Shown here: piece by piece, positions 8,026 through 17,251 of the stretch
Position numbering within the stretch: the first letter of the stretch is position 1
Layout of the letters: every line of letters starts with the position of its first letter
NCBI RefSeq assembly: GCF_001418415.1
Contig: NZ_LIQT01000001.1
Coordinates: 1 to 37,579 of the forward strand
Origin: Streptomyces hirsutus
GTDB lineage: Bacteria > Actinomycetota > Actinomycetes > Streptomycetales > Streptomycetaceae
Direction: 5' to 3'
DNA: 37,579 bases
Notes under the pieces: generated by a model
The model's input: only the letters and a program-made list of their open reading frames with translations
Databases searched by the model: none
What the model was told of the DNA's origin: nothing
Program-made: the position numbers and the translations under genes

Positions 8026-8631
8026 ATGACCACAGCGCGGGACCTGATGATCGTCGCCATCGACACACCGTCCACTCCTCCCGTGGAGCGGGGCGACCTG
8101 TCGCTCGCTCTCGCGGGAGCGGAGCTGATCGACCTTATCGGCGCCGAGTCCCTCACCCTGGGCGGTCACCACATCCTGCCGGGCCTGCCGCCCCCCATCG
8201 ATGACCGTCTGCTGCGTGAGGCCGCGTCCTCGCTCGTCCGGCAGGCGCCCTACGAATCCGTCGAGGACTGGCTGTGGCGCCGGGGCCGCGGCCTGGCACC
8301 CGCGTATCTCGCCGCCCTGGAGGCGGAGGCGCTGGTCACCCGGCCACACGCCCGCCGGGTGCTCCGGGACGATCCGCCGACTGTGGCCGACTCGGCGGCC
8401 CGTCGACGGGCGGCGGATCGCTGGACGTCGCGTGAACCGGTTCTGGCCGGCCTCGCGGCCGCCGCGGGCATCGGGGAACAGCCCTCCGACGACCAGATCG
8501 ACGAACTCGCCGACGACCAGGTCGTCACCGTACTGGCCGCGGTCAACGATGCCGTCATGGAGCTGGAGGCCGTACGGCAGCGCAGAGCGATCGAAGACGC
8601 AGCCTTCGACAACCTCTGGCGAGGTGTGTGA
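8026..8631 (+). CDS. GPP34 family phosphoprotein (GOLPH3/Vps74-like)
   Basis: A 201-residue, mostly helical protein. The start ATG at 8026 has GGAG six bases before it; the GTG four codons earlier overlaps that site and is less likely. The segments DLSLALAGAELIDLIGAESL, ESVEDWLWRRGRGLAPAYLA and QVVTVLAAVNDAVMELEAVR match the GPP34 layout, the bacterial relatives of the Golgi phosphoinositide-binding protein GOLPH3. The eukaryotic members bind PI4P. The role in actinobacteria is not established, although membrane or lipid association is a fair inference. The gene stands alone, preceded by the recombinase remnant and followed by a decayed MFS gene on the other strand. It looks intact. Confidence 0.85.
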   Translation: MTTARDLMIVAIDTPSTPPVERGDLSLALAGAELIDLIGAESLTLGGHHILPGLPPPIDDRLLREAASSLVRQAPYESVEDWLWRRGRGLAPAYLAALEAEALVTRPHARRVLRDDPPTVADSAARRRAADRWTSREPVLAGLAAAAGIGEQPSDDQIDELADDQVVTVLAAVNDAVMELEAVRQRRAIEDAAFDNLWRGV

Positions 8632-8744
8632 CGCCTTCTCGGCGGAGCCGACCGTGGAGCCTGCCGCTGGAGGAGGACTCACTCCTGCTCACTGACCGGG
8701 AACGGTCGTTCCGGTTGTGGTTGTCGACGTCGTGCGTCCCGCCG

Positions 8745-9190
8745 TCGAACATGGAGGTGCAGATCATGCCATGGCCGATACCGCTCACCATGAGGCCGGG
8801 AAGCATGCCCACGCGATACGAGTGGTTGTGCACCGAAACGGCGAGCAGCACGAGGCGGCCACTCCGATGGCGTAGGCCGGCGGCAACGTGCGCTGTACAG
8901 CCGAGGAAGTTGAGCAGAGTGCCGGCGATCATGTTGCCGAGCGTGATGCACACCGCCGGCGGCAGGAAGGCGATGCCCGCGGCCGGCGGCTCGAACCTAC
9001 GCCCTTCCTGGAGCAAGAGTGTGACCAGGTAGAACTCGGCTCCCGGCACGCTCGCCATGTACAGCGCCGGGGCGTCGCAGCCGACCAGGAGCGTGCGAGT
9101 ACCCCGCAGCGAGGATGCGACGAAGCTGTCCAGCGCGAGCGGATCGGTCCAGCCGACATCCGCGGCGCCCTCATACGAGCGACCGAAGGG
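8745..9190 (-). pseudogene. Decayed DHA2-type MFS transporter fragment
   Basis: The minus-strand frame keeps pieces of the central part of a drug:proton antiporter: DPLALDSFVASSLRGTRTLL, EFYLVTLLLQEG, PPAAGIAFLPPAVCITLGNM and LPGLMVSGIGHGMICTSMFD. These align in order with helices 8-12 of the EmrB/QacA (DHA2) group, where the consensus is LYLQxxxGYSPLxAGxAFLP. Many expected residues are substituted and the flanks run into unrelated sequence. The N-terminal half and a start codon are missing. It occupies the gap between GPP34 and the RNA-ligase gene, so that gap (8632-9322) holds no other gene. Confidence 0.6.
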
Positions 9191-9322
9191 CGGGAAACAC
9201 AGAGCCGACGGCACGTCACCCGCCCACACGGGGGTGTCCTACCGGTCGGCGACTATTCGGTGGATCTGTTCTCCTCGAGCTCCTACAGTGACCGGACCCG
9301 ACATCGTCACGAAAAGCGGATC

Positions 9323-11062
9323 ATGCGTGTGCCCTACCCCCGTACGCCTCATCTCCCGTGGTCGCCGGGGGCGGCGTCGGACGACGTACGAGCCGGTGAT
9401 CTGTCCGGGCTGCGCGGCCGCGAGGTCGTGGTCACCGAGAAACTCGACGGGGAGAACACCACCCTCTACACCGACGGGCTTCACGCCCGGTCGCTGGATT
9501 CTGCGCACCATCCCTCGCGGGCGTGGGTGAAGAGCCTGCAGGGACGGATCGGCGCGGAGATCCCGCATGGCTGGCGGGTGTGCGGCGAGAACCTCTTCGC
9601 GCGGCACTCGATCGCATACGGAGACCTGGAGAGTTGGTTCTACGGGTTCTCCGTCTGGGACGGCGGCAACCGCTGCCTGGACTGGGACCGGACGGTCCGG
9701 TTCCTGCGGCGGCTGGGAGTTCCGGTGCCGCAGGTGCTGTGGCGGGGTGTCTTCGACGAGCGTGCGCTGCGCACGCTGCGGTTGGACACCGTGCGCCAGG
9801 AGGGCTACGTCGTACGCACCGCCGAGGGGTTCGGCCGGCAGGAGTTCGGGCAGCGGATGGCCAAGTGGGTGCGCGAAAGACACGTTCGAACCGATACGCA
9901 CTGGATGCACGCCGCTGTCGTGGAGAACGCTCTGGGCCCGAACGCCGCGCTGTGGGCGGTGCGTTCGGGGGCGGACGCCGATGTGCCGTCCCTGTCGGCC
10001 GCGCTGGGCGTCGCCCTTGAGGATCCGGCCGCCGCCGAGGCCCTCGTCGCCGATGTGTCCGCGAGACTGGACGTGCTGGGCCGGTCCGGGGACGCACGGC
10101 TGGAGGGCGTCCTGGCCACGATGCTCCACAGCACGCGCCGGGCGTGGCTCGGGCCCCGCCTCGCGGGGCCGCTGGGCATGCCGGGCGCCCGCCGCATCGC
10201 AGACCTGGTCGGGCTGTCCCCAAGGCTTCAGCGCCCGTACCCGGACGGCGACCGCCGGACCGGCCTGGCACGCTTCGCTCTCGCCGCCGACCTGGGGGTG
10301 CTTCACGCGGTCGCAGGAGCGGTCGCGCACACCGCCGAGGCTCGCGAACAGGTCGAATGGTCCGCGTTGCACGCCGAGGAGGCCGGGCTGCTCGGCGAAT
10401 CGCCGCTGCAGCCGCTGCGGGCCGGGCTGCGGGACGCACTCGCCGGTCTCGGCTCCGCTGCCGCCGACCGGTGCTGGGCGGAGGCGCGGGACGCGTTCGC
10501 CAAAGGGCGGATCTCCACCGTCGACGAGGCGGTGGCGGCGAGCTGGCGGTGGCGTTCCGGGGCGTTTCCCCGGCTGATCCATCTCGTCGGGCCGTCGGGC
10601 AGCGGAAAGAGCACCTTCGCCGGGAGTCTCCCCCGGACCGACTCGCGCATCTCCCTCGACGATCTGCGCCGGGCCCGGGGCTCCCGGGCCGACCAGCGGG
10701 CCAACGGGGAGGTCCTGCGGGAGGGGCTGGGCCGGCTCGACTCGGCGCTGGCCGGCGGCGGGACCGTGGTGTGGGACGCCACGTCCCTCAACCAGCACCA
10801 GCGTTCCCTGGTGCACGGGGTGGCACGGCGCCGCGACGCCCTGGTCACTCACGTGGTCGCGCTGGTCGACGAGGAAGAGTTGGCACGGCGCAACAAGGGG
10901 CGTGCCCACCCGGTACCGCCCGCGGTGCTCGCCTCGCAGCTGCACCGGTACGCCCCGCCCTACCCGGGCGAGGCCCACCGCACCTGGTACCTCGGAGCGG
11001 GCGGAACCGTCGACGACACCGCGGGCACGTCGGACGGCATCATGGGCGGAGGAGAGACGTGA
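9323..11062 (+). CDS. RNA ligase fused to P-loop polynucleotide kinase (RNA repair)
   Basis: A 579-residue two-domain protein. Residues about 10-240 carry RNA-ligase motifs: KLDGEN with the nucleotidyl-acceptor Lys40, EGYVVR (motif IV, residues 160-165) and KWV (motif V, Lys181). The pattern is that of the T4 Rnl2-like RNA_ligase family. Residues about 240-410 are a helical linker. Residues about 415-560 form a P-loop kinase domain: Walker [10 protein letters not shown] at 423-431, [11 protein letters not shown] and WDATSLN, as in T4 Pnkp-like end-healing kinases. The inferred activity is 5'-phosphorylation and sealing of broken RNA. The ATG at 9323 was chosen because similarity to ligases starts just after it; the ribosome site is weak. 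Its stop TGA shares a base with the next gene's ATG, so both are made from one transcript. Confidence 0.88.
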   Translation: MRVPYPRTPHLPWSPGAASDDVRAGDLSGLRGREVVVTEKLDGENTTLYTDGLHARSLDSAHHPSRAWVKSLQGRIGAEIPHGWRVCGENLFARHSIAYGDLESWFYGFSVWDGGNRCLDWDRTVRFLRRLGVPVPQVLWRGVFDERALRTLRLDTVRQEGYVVRTAEGFGRQEFGQRMAKWVRERHVRTDTHWMHAAVVENALGPNAALWAVRSGADADVPSLSAALGVALEDPAAAEALVADVSARLDVLGRSGDARLEGVLATMLHSTRRAWLGPRLAGPLGMPGARRIADLVGLSPRLQRPYPDGDRRTGLARFALAADLGVLHAVAGAVAHTAEAREQVEWSALHAEEAGLLGESPLQPLRAGLRDALAGLGSAAADRCWAEARDAFAKGRISTVDEAVAASWRWRSGAFPRLIHLVGPSGSGKSTFAGSLPRTDSRISLDDLRRARGSRADQRANGEVLREGLGRLDSALAGGGTVVWDATSLNQHQRSLVHGVARRRDALVTHVVALVDEEELARRNKGRAHPVPPAVLASQLHRYAPPYPGEAHRTWYLGAGGTVDDTAGTSDGIMGGGET

Positions 11063-13905
11063 TGCGTACGAGCGACGAGATCTATCACCGGGTCCGCTGG
11101 GACCCGAGGTTCGATCCGGCCCGGTTCGTGCTGGGGATCACCCAGCGCGGTGCCGCCCCCGAGCGAGTCCCGCTGCCCTCGTTCGTACCCGGCGGCGACA
11201 TCCCGTGGCACCGGGTGCTGTTCGTCGAGGCGGACGGCGAGCTGGTCTGGGACCGTACCACCGGTGTGGACCGCATCGACATGTCGGACGCCGGCCGGGT
11301 GCGGAACCCGCGCCTGCTGCGAGCGCCCTTCTTCACAGCCGGGACGCCCCACGCATGGGAACCGGCAGAGGGATGGCGACCCGCGGACGACGCACCCCGG
11401 ACGACCGTGCCGAGCGCGGGAAGTCTGCGCGTACTCACCTGGAACACGTTGTGGGACCGGTACGACAGCGACCGCCTCGACACCCCCCGGCGTCGCCCCC
11501 TGCTGCTCTCGGCCCTGGAGGACGCCGACGCGGACGTCATCGCGCTCCAGGAGGTCGAAGCCGGTCTGCTCGCCCTGCTGCTGCGGGCACCCTGGGTCCG
11601 CGCCGGTTACACCCTGGGCACCGACCCGGGAGGGAAGGACATCGAGGACAGCGGGCTGCTGCTGCTCAGCCGGCTGCCCGTGCGGGAGGCGGGGCGGCAC
11701 GAACTCGGACCGCACAAGGCCGTCACCGCCATCACCGTGGAGACCGGCTCCGGTCCACTCGTGGTGGCCACGACCCATCTGAGCAGTGACCACTCCCCCA
11801 ACGGCCCGGCCCGGAGGCAGGCTGAACTGGGCCGGCTCGCCGAGGGACTCGGCGGCGTGGACGGCGATCTGATCCTGGTCGGTGACTTCAACGACGGCGG
11901 CGACGGACCGGCCGCCGCGCTCGGGCTGCGGGACGCCTGGACGGAGGTCCACGGGCCCGGCGACCGGACGCCCACGTTCGACCCGGGCGTCAATCCGCTG
12001 GCCGCGGTGTCCTCGCTGTCCGGCCGGGCCTCCCGGCTGGACCGGATCTTCCTGCGCGCGGGACGGCTGCGGGCGACCGGGGCATTCCTGCGGGGCGACT
12101 CGCCCACAACGGACGGGCTCTACGTCTCGGACCACTACGGCGTGGAGGCGGACCTTCAGCCGAGCGGTACGGAGTCCACGGACGTCCTCGACGCCCGGCC
12201 GACGGCCCGCACCGCGCTGGCGTGGATACCTCCTCAGGAGCTGTGGCCGATCCTCCAGGGCATCCGCCAGGAGCACGATCCGCAGTTCCACCGCTGGCCG
12301 CCGCACGTCAATCTGCTCTTCGGTTTCGTGCCGGAGTCCGACTTCGAGCAAGCCGCCCCGCTGCTGGCCGAAGCGGCGGACGGCACGGCGGCCTTCACCG
12401 CCCGGCTGGACGGGGTGCACACCTTCGGGCACCGGGACGATGCCACCGTCTGGCTCGACCCGGCGGCGGCCGGCGAAGCACCGTGGGCAGGACTGCGCCG
12501 CGCTCTGGAGGAGCGCTTTCCGCGCTGCCGCGGGCGCGCCGAGGGCTTCACCCCCCATCTCACCCTGGGCCGGGCGAGGGATCCGCAGCACCTCGCCGCC
12601 GCATGCACCGCCCGGCTCGACGGCATGTCGGCACGGGTCGAAGAGCTGGTCCTGCTCTCCCGCCGGGGCGACGAACCGATGCGTCCACGCGCCACGATCT
12701 CTCTCGGAACGGGCGACGTACGGTGGCTGCCCGAAACCCCCGAATCCGCTACCGCCGAGCCGGCCGCGGAGAGCGAGGCCCAGGCCGCCCTGGCGCGCAG
12801 GACGGCGCAGCGCATCTCCGCGGCGCTGGGTGACGGAGTCGTCCACATCGTCGGATCACGGCGCATGGGCTGCGCCCTGGCCGGAGCGGACCTGGACCTG
12901 GTCGCGGCGCTGCCGGGCAGCGCCGATCCGGCCGGCGTCCGGGCACGGGTGACCGCCGCGCTGCCGGACGCCACCCGGGTGCGCCAGGTGACCGGCGCCC
13001 GGGTGCCGGGCCTGCGGCTGCGCATCGGTGGTCTGGACGTCGACCTGGCCATCGTCGCCACCGGAACGCTCGACCCCGGCGAAGCAGTGGTCCGCCGCGC
13101 CGAGTTGGACGAGGGGGCGGCGATCGCCCTGAGCGCGGTGAGCGACGCGGACGCGGTACGGGCCGCGGTGGGCGACCACCACACCGCTTTCACCCGGCTC
13201 GCCAGGCAGGTGAAGGCGTGGGCCGGGGCGCGCGGCCTCGACTCGGCCCCCTTCGGTGGACTGCCGGGCCTGGCCTGGTCGGTGCTGGCGGCCCGTACGA
13301 CATGCGAGGCCGCGGACTCGGCCGCTCCGGACCCGCTCCGCCACTTCTTCGGCACCTGGGCCGCCTGGGACTGGCGGGACCCGGTCGGCCTCACCTCCAC
13401 CGGAACGGGACCGCACACGCCCGTGGCACTCATGACGCCCACCGATCCCGTCCGCAACTGCACCGGACAGGTCGGCGCCTGCTTCCGGGACCTGCTGACC
13501 GATGAGCTCTACCGCGCCTGGACCGTCCTGGAAACGGCAGCGGATGCGGGCACGGACCCCTGGCCCGAGCTGTTGTCGCCGCCCTCCCTGCACCGGCGTC
13601 ACGCGGCCTGGGCGGTCCTGACCGTACGCCCTGGCTCTGCCGAGGAGTTCGAGGAGACTCTGGGGCGCGTCCGGGGGCGTCTGCGAGCGCTGCTCACCGC
13701 TCTGGAGGACGCCGGGGCGGCGGACGTGTACGCCTGGCCCCGCCCGTTCGAGACCGGGCCGGCGTCCGCACGGTACGCAATCGGCCTCGGCCGCACCCCG
13801 CCCGACGCTGCCCGGCTCGCGGAAATCTCCGAAGAGTGGGGCGGAGACCTGCGCGGGGTCGAGGTCACGTGGGCGGAGTGCGGCACCGTACCGACCCTGC
13901 GCTGA
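11062..13905 (+). CDS. Four-module RNA end-processing protein: MJ1316 - EEP - 2H phosphoesterase - poly(A)-polymerase-like
   Basis: A 947-residue protein starting at the ATG that overlaps the ligase stop (TGATG). Residues 1-85 are an MJ1316/DUF504 domain ([32 protein letters not shown]), proposed to recognise cyclic-phosphate RNA ends. Residues about 120-365 are an endonuclease/exonuclease/phosphatase domain with LTWNTLW, ALQEVE, LVGDFND, SRLDRIF and SDHYG. Residues about 385-555 are a 2H phosphoesterase with His415 (HVN) and His499 (HLT), a 2',3'-cyclic phosphodiesterase fold. Residues about 580-800 are a poly(A)-polymerase-like nucleotidyltransferase with GSRRMG, Asp610/Asp612 in DLDLV and Asp659/Asp661 in DVDLAI. 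A C-terminal domain follows to 947. All visible catalytic residues are kept. Together with the ligase-kinase it forms a near-complete break-healing set. A reduced paralogue lies at 23766-24680. Confidence 0.9.
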   Translation: MRTSDEIYHRVRWDPRFDPARFVLGITQRGAAPERVPLPSFVPGGDIPWHRVLFVEADGELVWDRTTGVDRIDMSDAGRVRNPRLLRAPFFTAGTPHAWEPAEGWRPADDAPRTTVPSAGSLRVLTWNTLWDRYDSDRLDTPRRRPLLLSALEDADADVIALQEVEAGLLALLLRAPWVRAGYTLGTDPGGKDIEDSGLLLLSRLPVREAGRHELGPHKAVTAITVETGSGPLVVATTHLSSDHSPNGPARRQAELGRLAEGLGGVDGDLILVGDFNDGGDGPAAALGLRDAWTEVHGPGDRTPTFDPGVNPLAAVSSLSGRASRLDRIFLRAGRLRATGAFLRGDSPTTDGLYVSDHYGVEADLQPSGTESTDVLDARPTARTALAWIPPQELWPILQGIRQEHDPQFHRWPPHVNLLFGFVPESDFEQAAPLLAEAADGTAAFTARLDGVHTFGHRDDATVWLDPAAAGEAPWAGLRRALEERFPRCRGRAEGFTPHLTLGRARDPQHLAAACTARLDGMSARVEELVLLSRRGDEPMRPRATISLGTGDVRWLPETPESATAEPAAESEAQAALARRTAQRISAALGDGVVHIVGSRRMGCALAGADLDLVAALPGSADPAGVRARVTAALPDATRVRQVTGARVPGLRLRIGGLDVDLAIVATGTLDPGEAVVRRAELDEGAAIALSAVSDADAVRAAVGDHHTAFTRLARQVKAWAGARGLDSAPFGGLPGLAWSVLAARTTCEAADSAAPDPLRHFFGTWAAWDWRDPVGLTSTGTGPHTPVALMTPTDPVRNCTGQVGACFRDLLTDELYRAWTVLETAADAGTDPWPELLSPPSLHRRHAAWAVLTVRPGSAEEFEETLGRVRGRLRALLTALEDAGAADVYAWPRPFETGPASARYAIGLGRTPPDAARLAEISEEWGGDLRGVEVTWAECGTVPTLR

Positions 13906-13910
13906 CCGGA

Positions 13911-13938
13911 GGGGTGACGCGTCGAGGAACGTCACCCC
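13911..13938 (+). terminator. Hairpin after the RNA-repair operon
   Basis: GGGGTGACG and CGTCACCCC form a perfect 9-bp stem around a ten-base loop, beginning six bases after the stop of the four-module gene. It is well placed to terminate the two-gene repair operon. The remaining gap to 14194 holds a minus-strand stretch with coding-like third positions (about 13920-14050) that I could not identify. Confidence 0.65.
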
Positions 13939-14194
13939 GAGCCGGATCCCGCGGGTGCCGGCTTCGGTCAGGGCCTCGACGATGCCGTGGAGCGCCGGTG
14001 CTTCCCGACGCAGCCCGCGGGCTCTCGGCAGGCGCTCCGGCCTTCGGTCTCGACCCGCTGCCGGGTCATGGACCGGCGGCGCTCCCGCACCACCACGCCT
14101 GCCGGTAGCGGTCCCGGGAGCCTGCCGGGACCTTTGGGGCAGGGTGTCCCGCCCGTCGGCCGGGGCTGCGTCCTCGTTCTCGCTCGCCGGTCGG

Positions 14195-14824
14195 TCAGCG
14201 CTCCAGATCCCCACGCATCTCGACGAAGAGCTTTCCCGCATCGGCGAGCGTGCTGTCCTCGAAGAGCGCGACGGCCGCCGTGCCCTCGTCGGCCCACCCG
14301 CAGATGACGTTGCCCTCCTCGCTCAGCGAGGCGAGCAGGCACTCCACCGAGCCGCCGAGCGGTCCGGGCTCCACCGGCTGCGCCTCGGGCTGCCCCAGCT
14401 CGGGGTCCCACTGGATGTACTCGATCATGCCCCGGAACAGGTGCTCACGGCGCTTGTTGGTGTCCTCGGGCACGTGGTCGACGCCCTCGAACAGCACCGG
14501 CGCACCCTGCCCGCCCGGGTCCCCGTAGTTGCCGATGACCAGCGTCATGTCGTCCCGCATCTCGCCCGGGTCGACCGGGGCGTCCGTCAGGGCTTGCTCT
14601 CCCGTCAGTTTGTCCAGGCCGCCCGCTCGGGGGGCGTCCACCAGGGTGCGCGGACCGCTTCGCTCCGCCGAAGGCGTCGGCGACGCGGATTCGGAGACCC
14701 GCCCGCTCGGGGGAGAGTCGGGGTCGGGGAGGCCCGTGTAGTCCTCCCGGCAGCCGCTGACCGTCAGCATCGCCAACACCGCCACGGCCGTCAGGCCCGC
14801 TCTTGCCGCAGATGCACGCTTCAT
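14195..14824 (-). CDS. Putative secreted lipoprotein of unknown function
   Basis: A 209-residue protein starting MKRASAARAGLTAVAVLAML and ending its signal peptide with the lipobox LTVSGC, so Cys25 should be lipid-modified and the protein anchored outside the membrane. The ATG at 14824 has GGGGGA upstream; an ATG four codons earlier is less well placed. The mature part begins with a Pro/Ser-rich linker. A globular part of about 150 residues follows, including DDMTLVIGNYGD and GSVECLLASLSEEGNVICGW, whose two Cys residues may form a disulfide. No enzyme motif is visible. It looks like one of the many small streptomycete lipoproteins. It is convergent with the RNA-repair operon, and IS6 debris lies behind its start. 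Confidence 0.8.
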   Translation of the reverse strand: MKRASAARAGLTAVAVLAMLTVSGCREDYTGLPDPDSPPSGRVSESASPTPSAERSGPRTLVDAPRAGGLDKLTGEQALTDAPVDPGEMRDDMTLVIGNYGDPGGQGAPVLFEGVDHVPEDTNKRREHLFRGMIEYIQWDPELGQPEAQPVEPGPLGGSVECLLASLSEEGNVICGWADEGTAAVALFEDSTLADAGKLFVEMRGDLER

Positions 14825-14961
14825 GAAATCCCCCACTGTCGCCTCACCCTTGGTGTCCTACCCGCCGCTCTGAGTGGCGGTCGTGGTCAGTGACGAGTCG
14901 TTCCGGCCGGATGGTTCCCGCCCCTCGGCACGAGGATCTGCCGCACAGTGCAACGCCCGAG

Positions 14962-15011
14962 GGCACTGTCACGTTGCCTGACCGGGTGGAGTGATCTTCT
15001 GGTTGGTCATG
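14962..15011 (+). mobile_element. IS6-type left end, solo fragment L1
   Basis: GGCACTGTCACGTTG followed by TGATCTTCTGGTTGGTCATG nearly matches the left end of the full-length IS6 copy at 22589-22638. Homology stops just before the position where the transposase would begin. The rest of the element is absent. Confidence 0.75.
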
Positions 15012-15363
15012 CCCTGCTCCCTGGCTCGCACCCGATGCGGTAGCCCACGGACGCGGCGAAGCTCTTGAACGACCGCTCCACAGCGGCCTTGTCGGCTGCG
15101 ACGGAGCCTTGGACGTGACCGTGGAACACGGACTTCCGGCCGTCGCGGGTGGCGCGGGCCAGGCCCTGGTCATCACCCTCCGGCAGCCCGCCGAACAGCG
15201 CGGTCATCCGCGGCCCACCCGCCATGACGCACTGCGCGACCGGCTCGTCCCGATGTGCCCCGGGTCCGTTCGACAACAGCCCGAGCAGGCAGAAGCGGGC
15301 ACCGGCCCGCGGTTCGACTCGGCCGGACCGTCCCGCGATCCGGGCCGTGACCTGGTCGAACAT
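15007..15363 (-). pseudogene. Chimeric remnant: IS701-like transposase start joined to an unknown tail
   Basis: A 118-codon open frame whose first part, MFDQVTARIAGRSGRVEPRA followed by LLGLLSN, resembles the N-terminus of IS701-family transposases. From about residue 52 the sequence changes to FGGLPEGDDQGLARATRDGR and AAVERSFKSFAASVGYRIG, which I do not recognise but which keeps coding-type third positions. The stop lies inside the IS6 left end, so the last codons come from the insertion. I read it as two gene pieces joined by rearrangement rather than a functional gene. The rest of the gap up to the hairpin at 15575 contains nothing I can support. Confidence 0.4.
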
Positions 15364-15574
15364 CGCCCGTCGGCGGGCAGGGTCTACGCTATGGGCCCGC
15401 GGCTACCGCACGATCTTCAGGAGTCCACACACCCCCTGGTGGTCACGTGGTGGCCGTACCCGTTCCCGGCCGGGCCCACCGCAAGATTGCGAAGTCGGAC
15501 CGGAGTACTGGAAGGGCAGGAGCGGAAGCAGCTGCTCGGACGGTGCCGCCCGCTGGTGATTCCCCGACGCGTCG

Positions 15575-15618
15575 AGAAGGGCGCCTGCCGGGTTTCGACC
15601 GAGCTCAGGCGCCCTTCT
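15575..15618 (-). terminator. Hairpin downstream of the aldehyde dehydrogenase
   Basis: AGAAGGGCGCCTG and CAGGCGCCCTTCT form a perfect 13-bp stem around an 18-base loop. It begins seven bases beyond the aldehyde dehydrogenase stop in the direction of its transcription, which makes it a convincing intrinsic terminator. Confidence 0.7.
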
Positions 15619-15625
15619 GCCGCGG

Positions 15626-17149
15626 CTAGAAGAAACCGAGCTTCTTCGGCGAATACGACACGAGGAGGTTCTTCGTCTGCTGGTAGTGGTCCAGCATCAT
15701 CTTGTGCGTCTCCCGGCCGATCCCGGACTGCTTGTAGCCGCCGAACGCCGCGTGCGCGGGGTAGGCGTGGTAGCAGTTCGTCCAGACACGACCCGCCTGG
15801 ATGGCGCGGCCGGCGCGGTAGGCCGTGTTGATGTCGCGGGTCCACACGCCCGCGCCGAGACCGTACGACGTGTCGTTGGCGATCTTGATCGCGTCGTCGA
15901 AGTCGTCGAACGAGGCCACCGAGACGACGGGACCGAAGATCTCCTCCTGGAAGACACGCATCCGGTTGTCGCCCTCGAAGATGGTCGGCCGCACGTAGTA
16001 ACCGCCCTTCAGGTCACCGTCGTAATCGGCGCGTTCGCCGCCCGTGAGGATCTTGGCACCCTCCTGTCGGCCGATGTCGATGTAGGACAGGATCTTGGTC
16101 AGCTGCTCGCTGGACGCCTGTGCGCCGATCATCGTGTCGGTGTCGAGCGGGTGCCCGGGCCTGATCAGCTCGGTGCGGGCGACGGCCGCGGCCAGGAAGT
16201 CGGGGTAGTTGCCGCGCTGGATCAGCCCGCGGGAGGGGCAGGTGCACACCTCGCCCTGGTTCAGCGCGAACATCGTGAACCCTTCGAGGGCCTTGTCGCG
16301 CAGCTCGTCGTCCTTCTCCCACACGTCGTCGAAGAAGATGTTCGGCGACTTGCCGCCCAGCTCCAGCGTGACCGGCTTCAGGTTCTCGGCCGCGTACTGC
16401 ATGATCAGCCGTCCTGTGGACGTCTCGCCGGTGAAGGCGACCTTCGCCACCCGCGGACTCGAGGCGAGCGGCTTTCCGGCTTCCGGACCGAAGCCGTTGA
16501 CGATGTTCAGCACGCCCGGCGGCAGCAGGTCGGAGACGAGGCTCAGCCAGTAGTGGATGGAGACCGGCGTCTGTTCGGCGGGCTTGAGGACGACCGCGTT
16601 GCCCGCGGCGAGGGCGGGCGCGAGCTTCCACGTCGCCATCAGGATGGGGAAGTTCCACGGGATGATCTGGGCGACGACGCCCAGCGGCTCGTGGAAGTGG
16701 TACGCGACCGTGTCGTCGTCGACCTCGCTGAGCGAGCCCTCCTGGGCGCGCACGGCGCCGGCGAAGTAGCGGAAGTGGTCGATGGCCAGCGGGATGTCGG
16801 CCGCCAGGGTCTCCCGTACGGGCTTGCCGTTCTCCCAGCTCTCCGCGACCGCGAGTGACTCCAGGTCGGCCTCCATACGGTCGGCGATCTTCAGCAGGAT
16901 GTCGGACCGCTCGGCCGCCGGCCTGCGCCCCCAGCCGGGTGCGGCCGCGTGGGCCGCGTCGAGTGCCGCCTCGACGTCCTCCGCCGTACCGCGCGCCACC
17001 TCGGTGAACGGCTGCCCGTTCACCGGACTCGGGTTCTCGAAGTACTGCCCCTTGACCGGAGGTACGTACTCCCCGCCGATGAAGTGGTCGTAGCGGGGCT
17101 GGTAGGAGACGATCGCGCCCTCGCTTCCGGGCGCCGCGTAACGTGTCAT
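15626..17149 (-). CDS. NAD(P)-dependent aldehyde dehydrogenase (acetaldehyde/ExaC-AcoD type)
   Basis: A 507-residue aldehyde dehydrogenase oxidising aldehydes to acids. It starts [20 protein letters not shown] at the ATG at 17149, with AAGGAGG ten bases upstream. Visible family motifs are [20 protein letters not shown] (cofactor site), [20 protein letters not shown], the general-base Glu in LELGGKSPN and the catalytic Cys in [20 protein letters not shown] and the C-terminal [12 protein letters not shown] complete the fold. The double Cys (VCTC) at the active site is characteristic of the acetaldehyde-dehydrogenase-II-like group. The upstream same-strand GAF regulator, 102 bases away, suggests aldehyde- or alcohol-responsive control, as for AcoR/ExaC-type pairs; this is inference. 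The gene looks complete. Confidence 0.93.
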   Translation of the reverse strand: MTRYAAPGSEGAIVSYQPRYDHFIGGEYVPPVKGQYFENPSPVNGQPFTEVARGTAEDVEAALDAAHAAAPGWGRRPAAERSDILLKIADRMEADLESLAVAESWENGKPVRETLAADIPLAIDHFRYFAGAVRAQEGSLSEVDDDTVAYHFHEPLGVVAQIIPWNFPILMATWKLAPALAAGNAVVLKPAEQTPVSIHYWLSLVSDLLPPGVLNIVNGFGPEAGKPLASSPRVAKVAFTGETSTGRLIMQYAAENLKPVTLELGGKSPNIFFDDVWEKDDELRDKALEGFTMFALNQGEVCTCPSRGLIQRGNYPDFLAAAVARTELIRPGHPLDTDTMIGAQASSEQLTKILSYIDIGRQEGAKILTGGERADYDGDLKGGYYVRPTIFEGDNRMRVFQEEIFGPVVSVASFDDFDDAIKIANDTSYGLGAGVWTRDINTAYRAGRAIQAGRVWTNCYHAYPAHAAFGGYKQSGIGRETHKMMLDHYQQTKNLLVSYSPKKLGFF

Positions 17150-17251
17150 GCGGAACTGGCCTCCTTCAGCAGGGCTGCCCGCCGTTGGGCAGCTCTGCGC
17201 CGGAGCGTAAGGACGCGGACGTTGCATCCACGTTGCGGAGGGGCAGCGGCG

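Noticed and set aside
10144..11061. Upstream extension of the four-module repair protein
   Set aside because: This part overlaps the ligase-kinase gene in another frame; the MJ1316 domain begins exactly at ATG 11062.
9239..12846. Long minus-strand open frames opposite the RNA-repair operon
   Set aside because: They lack domain motifs and start signals; the plus-strand genes have intact catalytic motifs.
13920..14050. Minus-strand stretch reading LHGIVEALTEAGTRGIRLGV
   Set aside because: It has coding-like third positions but no start, no identifiable family, and it overlaps the terminator of the repair operon.
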